A stretch of DNA of 64,000 nt from Collimonas fungivorans Ter331. GTDB taxonomy: Bacteria; Pseudomonadota; Gammaproteobacteria; Burkholderiales; Burkholderiaceae_D. The position numbers and the translations under genes were made by a program. The DNA lies in the NCBI RefSeq assembly GCF_000221045.1, contig NC_015856.1, positions 5,122,899 through 5,186,898 on the forward strand. Reading direction: 5' to 3'. Each line of letters opens with the position of its first letter. The first letter of the stretch is position 1. Below are positions 63,554 through 64,000 of this stretch, in pieces. A model generated the notes under the pieces. That model worked only from the letters and a program-made list of their open reading frames with translations, had not been told where the DNA came from and searched no databases.

Positions 63554-64000
63554 GTTGGTCTCGCTAATCAGCAAAAATAAATCGGATCTTCACACTCAGA
63601 GCGCTGGGTTTCTACCCTTTCGCGATTCGATCTGGACCAGGCTGCCAAGGCGTCGGAGGACGAAACCGGGGCAAATACAAACATGTACAAGGGACAGTCA
63701 ACGCACAAACTGGCAATTCAGCGGACAGTGAACCTTGAATTAGAACGCATTTTCTGCTTGTTTGTCAATCACTTAGGGCTCTTTTCCACAAGGTCTTTTT
63801 GCGCCCGGCGGCCGGAATAATTGCCCGCGCCTGTGGATAACTTGCGCCGGCAAGGGTAGAATAGGGGCTTATGTGTGGCACGCCCGCCAGTTATGCATTG
63901 CTCAGTAGTACGGAATCCATTACTGAACCCAGCGTGCAATAAAAACATCAAGCCAGGGCGTAAAGAACCTCATCCCGCACACTTTCACTTAGAACGATTC
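63554..64000. promoter_or_regulatory. Upstream region of rpmH, facing the expected dnaA
   Basis: About 450 bp with no gene up to the window edge. It must contain the rpmH promoter, and dnaA's beyond. One exact DnaA box in reverse orientation (TGTGGATAA, 63832-63840) is visible and TTTCCACA occurs at 63783. There is no box cluster or AT-rich unwinding tract like that at 15 kb in the visible part. Confidence 0.7.

Noticed and set aside
63832..63840. The single DnaA box near the right edge as the origin
   Set aside because: One box and no AT-rich unwinding tract are visible. The gap continues outside the window, so this is not final.
63769..63951. A 60-residue frame upstream of rpmH
   Set aside because: No family features or ribosome site; lies in the expected rpmH/dnaA promoter gap.

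Overview
The window reads as the replication-origin neighbourhood of a betaproteobacterial chromosome, most likely Burkholderiales and probably Oxalobacteraceae. A Collimonas-like organism is my best guess from gene content and protein wording; no search was run. The left edge carries parB (cut by the window), parA, rsmG and mnmG. The right edge carries mnmE, yidC, yidD, rnpA and rpmH, and dnaA would be expected just beyond. About 55 kb of other genes separates the two conserved blocks. No rRNA, tRNA, CRISPR array, prophage or intact insertion sequence was seen.

Layout. (1) 0-5.5 kb: parB/parA, a LysE-type exporter, rsmG, mnmG, two perfect 16-bp parS sites exactly 60 bp apart, and a TSUP permease. 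(2) 5.7-14.1 kb: a complete Liv-type ABC transporter, a GMC oxidoreductase and methylmalonate-semialdehyde dehydrogenase, with a divergent LysR regulator. (3) 15.15-15.99 kb: an AT-rich non-coding block with five exact TTATNCACA DnaA boxes. It holds two gap-free copies of a 167-bp repeat, each with an AT-rich tract, four TAG triplets, a short spacer and a DnaA box. This looks like the chromosomal origin with a duplicated unwinding module, and it is the most interesting feature here. (4) 16-17.3 kb: an aspartate carbamoyltransferase with an extra N-terminal HTH-like domain, directly beside that block. (5) 17.4-36.9 kb: AsmA-like protein, DUF3300 lipoprotein, PutA with an Lrp regulator, M20 amidohydrolase, a LacI-type regulator with gluconokinase and a perfect 16-bp operator, a LysR regulator, two tiny genes, GTP-type PEP carboxykinase and a 2-hydroxyacid dehydrogenase.

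(6) 37-41.2 kb: a three-subunit membrane flavin/cytochrome dehydrogenase of the gluconate 2-dehydrogenase type and a short asparaginase-domain protein. (7) 41.3-52.6 kb: M3 peptidase lipoprotein, porin, a ferric-iron-type ABC importer, a Bug/TctC binding protein and a TctD/TctE two-component system. (8) 52.7-59 kb: a CsoR/RcnR-family repressor, a reduced minor-pilin cluster (pilV, pilX, short pilY1), a type IV pilin, several small proteins and a DUF4258/HTH toxin-antitoxin-like pair. (9) 59.4-63.6 kb: mnmE, yidC, yidD, rnpA, rpmH.

A palindromic repeat beginning GTAGGGTGGGC and ending GCCCACCCTAC occurs five times (17.3, 30.7, 36.05, 44.9 and 56.0 kb), always between genes; it resembles a REP/BIME element. 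Left of the putative origin, every gene except the adjacent LysR is on the minus strand, as expected for leftward replication from about 15.5 kb. Right of it orientations are mixed.

Metabolically the region joins import and breakdown of amino acids (Liv, MmsA, PutA, M20 hydrolase, peptidase) to direct oxidation and phosphorylation of sugar acids (gluconate-type dehydrogenase, gluconokinase) and gluconeogenesis (PckG). This suits a soil or rhizosphere heterotroph.
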